A DNA stretch of 64,000 bases from NZ13-RE01 sp049718665 (lineage in GTDB: Bacteria; Dictyoglomota; Dictyoglomia; Dictyoglomales; Dictyoglomaceae), in assembly GCA_049718665.1 (NCBI GenBank), contig JBNARO010000006.1, forward strand, positions 4,812 to 68,811. The letters run 5' to 3'. Of this stretch, positions 61,830 through 64,000 are shown one piece after another (the first letter of the stretch is position 1; each line of letters starts with the position of its first letter). A program made the translations under genes and the position numbers. The notes under the pieces are model-generated. The model did not search any database. It was not told where the DNA came from and saw only the letters and a program-made list of their open reading frames with translations.

Positions 61830-62537
61830 TTAATTTATTAAAAACCAAAGTAACGGGAAAAAGGAAAATTCATAAATTAAGCTTGAATTAACGATATTCT
61901 CTGGAGGAGTTAACCAAAGAGCACTCATAGAAAAAATAATATCTGCTAAACCATATAGAAGAGAAAAGATAAAAATAGATGTCAAAAATTTATATTCTAC
62001 ATTTTTATTGAGAGATTGAAGACTTATAACAGCTAATAAAATCATTAACCAATCAGTAATAGTGTAATAAATCCATACAAATCTTTCTATTGAAGATGTA
62101 GAGGGATTTAGAAATATAAGAGGATAAAGAATGCCTATTGTTAAAACAATTAAGGAAATTATACCAAGGGATATAGTGAAAGGTTGAAAAGGTGCTCTTT
62201 TTGATTTTATAATTTTTGAATAGATAAGAAAAATAGGGATAGGGAAAAGCATATAAAAAATATCTTCAAGAGCCACAAATTTTAAAGGAATATTAGTAAT
62301 GGTCTTAAAAAGAATTATAGAATCTCCAATAGTCCAAAGAATTAAGCTCAGTAAAAAAAGAAATAGAAAGTTTCTTATTTCGAAATTCTTTCTAACTTTT
62401 GATATACAAAGAAAGACTAAGGATAAATCAAAGACTAAAGCATAGGAATTGACAATATAATCCCTTTGAGAAAAAGGATAGAAATTTATAAACAAAGTTA
62501 AAATTACCAAAATTCCAAAAATAACTTTTTTTACCAT
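61830..62537 (-). CDS. integral membrane protein, sensor-like, unknown function
   Basis: 235 residues with about seven hydrophobic segments over nearly its whole length. Short charged loops include LEDIFY near 98 and IKSKRAPFQP near 115. The layout recalls membrane sensor modules that precede GGDEF or histidine kinase domains, but no output domain is present. I do not recognise a family. Candidate starts are ATG 62537, GTG 62546 and TTG 62555; ATG is used, with a weak GAGTGA upstream. Likely cotranscribed with the hydrolase. Confidence 0.7.
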   Translation of the reverse strand: MVKKVIFGILVILTLFINFYPFSQRDYIVNSYALVFDLSLVFLCISKVRKNFEIRNFLFLFLLSLILWTIGDSIILFKTITNIPLKFVALEDIFYMLFPIPIFLIYSKIIKSKRAPFQPFTISLGIISLIVLTIGILYPLIFLNPSTSSIERFVWIYYTITDWLMILLAVISLQSLNKNVEYKFLTSIFIFSLLYGLADIIFSMSALWLTPPENIVNSSLIYEFSFFPLLWFLIN

Positions 62538-62619
62538 GTTTGTCACTCTAAACAAATATTGATTTTTATTATAATCCTAAAGTAAAATTTAATAAATACT
62601 TAATAAGGAGGAAATTTTA

Positions 62620-63462
62620 GTGGATTTATCAAAAAAAATTATTTTTATAGGACATGTTTCTAAAGACATAAATATTATAAAAAATAAAGAACAGATTAAT
62701 CCTGGCGGAGGAGTTTTTTATGGTTCCTTTGTTGCAAAATCCTATAACATGAATACTTACGTTTACACAAAAGCTAATTTAAAAGATAGATATCTCTTTA
62801 AAGAAATGGAAGAGTATGGAATAAAAGTAATATGGTTTCCTTCTAAGAGCACTACTTCTATAAAAAATATTATGCCTTCGGATAATCCTGATGAGAGAGT
62901 AAGTTTAATAATCGAAAAAGGAGATCCTTTTGATTTTAAAGATATTAAGGACATTAAAGGCGATATAATTCATATAACTCCACTATGGCATGGTGAAATT
63001 CCTGAAGAATTAATTAAAGAAATAAGGAAAAACACAAAGGTTCTTGGTCTTGATGCTCAGGGGTTCTTAAGAAATGTGGACGAAAAAGGAAGTATGGTTT
63101 ATAAAGATTGGGAGAAAAAAACAGAATTTTTACCTTTAATAGATGTATTCAAAGTAGACTCGAGAGAAGCAGAAATTTTAACAGAAGAGAAAGATTTTAG
63201 AAAAGCTTTGAATTTAATATCAAAATGGGGACCAAAAGAAATTTTATTAACTCATAAAGATGGTGTGATGTTATGGGTAGAAGGAGAAATTTATGAAGAA
63301 AGATTCGGAGAATGGACCTTAGAGGGAAGGACAGGGAGAGGAGATACATGTATGTCTGCATATCTTATTCATAGAGGGTTAGGATATGAAACTGCCTTGA
63401 GGAAGGCAGCAGAAATAACTACTGAGAAGATGAAAAAGTCTAGCCCTTTCAAAATAGGTTAA
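62620..63462 (+). CDS. PfkB-family carbohydrate/nucleoside kinase
   Basis: Ribokinase-fold kinase of 280 residues. It has INPGGGVFYGSFVAK near 27 and the PfkB signature GRTGRGDTCMSAYLIHRG near 241, whose Asp is the catalytic base. The N-terminal half is short, like archaeal and Thermotogales members of unclear substrate. Starts at GTG 62620 with AAGGAGG upstream. It stands alone between divergent and convergent neighbours, so context does not suggest a sugar. Confidence 0.88.
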   Translation: MDLSKKIIFIGHVSKDINIIKNKEQINPGGGVFYGSFVAKSYNMNTYVYTKANLKDRYLFKEMEEYGIKVIWFPSKSTTSIKNIMPSDNPDERVSLIIEKGDPFDFKDIKDIKGDIIHITPLWHGEIPEELIKEIRKNTKVLGLDAQGFLRNVDEKGSMVYKDWEKKTEFLPLIDVFKVDSREAEILTEEKDFRKALNLISKWGPKEILLTHKDGVMLWVEGEIYEERFGEWTLEGRTGRGDTCMSAYLIHRGLGYETALRKAAEITTEKMKKSSPFKIG

Positions 63463-63471
63463 AATGTTTCT

Positions 63472-63945
63472 TCACAACGATAGTTTATAATTGCAAAGAT
63501 ATCTTATGAACTCCTCAAAGAGTTTTGATTTAAACTTATCTTTATGATAAATAATGTTAAATTTCCTTTCAAATCTTACATTTTCAATATTTACTCTCAC
63601 AAGGCTACCTCTTTTTATCTCTTCCTTTAAAGCCAGTTTTGATATGACCGAAACACCTATATTAGCTTCCATAGCCTTCTTTATAGCTTCTGTATTGTTA
63701 AGAACATGTTTTATTTTGTATCTGACATTATATCTTGCCATAGTTTCCTCAAAAACTTTTCTTGTTCCACTTCCAGGTTCACGCATGATTATATCCTCAT
63801 TTTCAATTTCAGTAAGGCTGATAGTTTTTTGTACAGCCCACTTACAAGATAAAGTTTATCGTCTATAAAGGGTATTATAACAATATCTCTTGAATGCACT
63901 GGTCCTTCGACAATGCCTAAATCTATAGAATTGTCAAGTATAAGT
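63472..63945 (-). pseudogene. LysR-type regulator remnant, truncated and frameshifted
   Basis: The minus strand encodes the effector-binding domain of a LysR regulator: LDNSIDLGIVEGPVHS, LYLVSGLYKK, then after a frame change MREPGSGTRKVFEE, and a CysB/CbbR-like end. A single missing A in the run at plus 63825-63830 restores one frame (…LYKKTISLTEIENED…). The DNA-binding domain is absent: homology stops at about 63945. It is either disrupted by an insertion or the sequence is misjoined there. Confidence 0.8.
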
Positions 63946-64000
63946 GAGGCTGTTCAAAAAAACAAGAGAAGTTGAAATAAATGGAAAGAATACCATTTAA
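63946..64000. mobile_element. possible insertion-sequence end (speculative)
   Basis: Right where LysR homology ends, the plus strand reads GAGGCTGTTCAAAAAAAC, which looks like the terminal repeat of several insertion-sequence families. Only 55 bases are available and no transposase is visible, so family and identity cannot be stated. Confidence 0.3.

Noticed and set aside
1..64000. CRISPR arrays, rRNA genes, prophage genes
   Set aside because: No regularly spaced repeats, no rRNA-like stretches and no phage structural or integrase genes were seen.

Overview
The window is a compact, AT-rich bacterial chromosome segment with almost no intergenic space. Many genes overlap by 4 to 30 bases and many start at TTG or GTG behind good Shine-Dalgarno sites. 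Gene content (class II B12-dependent ribonucleotide reductase, long HPF, CsaB, a conserved remA-gmk-rpoZ-priA-def-fmt-rsmB-rlmN-rpe order, both ATP- and PPi-type phosphofructokinase) fits an anaerobic thermophile. My best guess is a Dictyoglomus-like lineage; this is inference from gene content, not a database match.

Layout. 1-5.9 kb: end of a purine operon (purL 5'-truncated by the window, purF, purM, purN, purD). 5.9-9.6 kb: a new transcription unit from a near-consensus promoter with speD, a speB-type ureohydrolase, wecB, a ComF-type protein and hpf. 9.6-13.2 kb: secA and prfB, the latter with a programmed +1 frameshift and a 10-N assembly gap. 13.2-22 kb: cell envelope, shape and division genes (csaB, tagA/wecG, yitT-like, maf, mreBCD, PBP2, minCDE). 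22.07-22.24 kb: two tandem tRNA-Pro genes read directly into acyP, speE, pcm, a family 4 UDG, a small unknown, dnaE, accD, accA and an ATP-type pfk. 31-33 kb: tRNA-Leu (minus), a HIT protein, a DUF2062 protein and a PPi-type phosphofructokinase (minus). 33.2-41.5 kb: an O-antigen-ligase/TPR fusion, nrdJ, rho, a GerMN protein and two metallophosphoesterases. 41.5-44.5 kb (minus): rsmI-plsX-pilT. 44.5-54.9 kb: yicC, remA, gmk, rpoZ, priA, def, fmt, a zinc protease, rsmB, rlmN, a stand-alone PASTA protein and rpe. 54.9-57.8 kb (minus): btuFCD-type ABC importer behind a cobalamin riboswitch with a terminator. 57.8-59.2 kb (minus): a broken GAF/PAS/HD-GYP gene. 59.3-61 kb: SHOCT, DUF438-hemerythrin-PAS and YHS proteins. 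61-64 kb: a hydrolase, a membrane protein, a PfkB-family kinase and a LysR remnant that stops at what may be an insertion-sequence end.

How it fits together. B12 uptake under riboswitch control sits in the same window as a B12-dependent ribonucleotide reductase. speD, speB and speE could make spermidine by the aminopropylagmatine route. wecB, tagA and csaB point to a ManNAc-containing, pyruvylated wall polymer. The most unusual points are: a membrane PASTA protein exactly where the PrkC kinase gene normally lies, with kinase, phosphatase and rsgA absent; a PriA whose helicase motifs are eroded but whose zinc module is intact; divergent promoter pairs that share one -35 box, one of which would give leaderless rsmI and yicC mRNAs; a 14-bp candidate antiterminator in the B12 leader; and a decayed signalling region at the right end. 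No CRISPR array, prophage or rRNA gene was seen.
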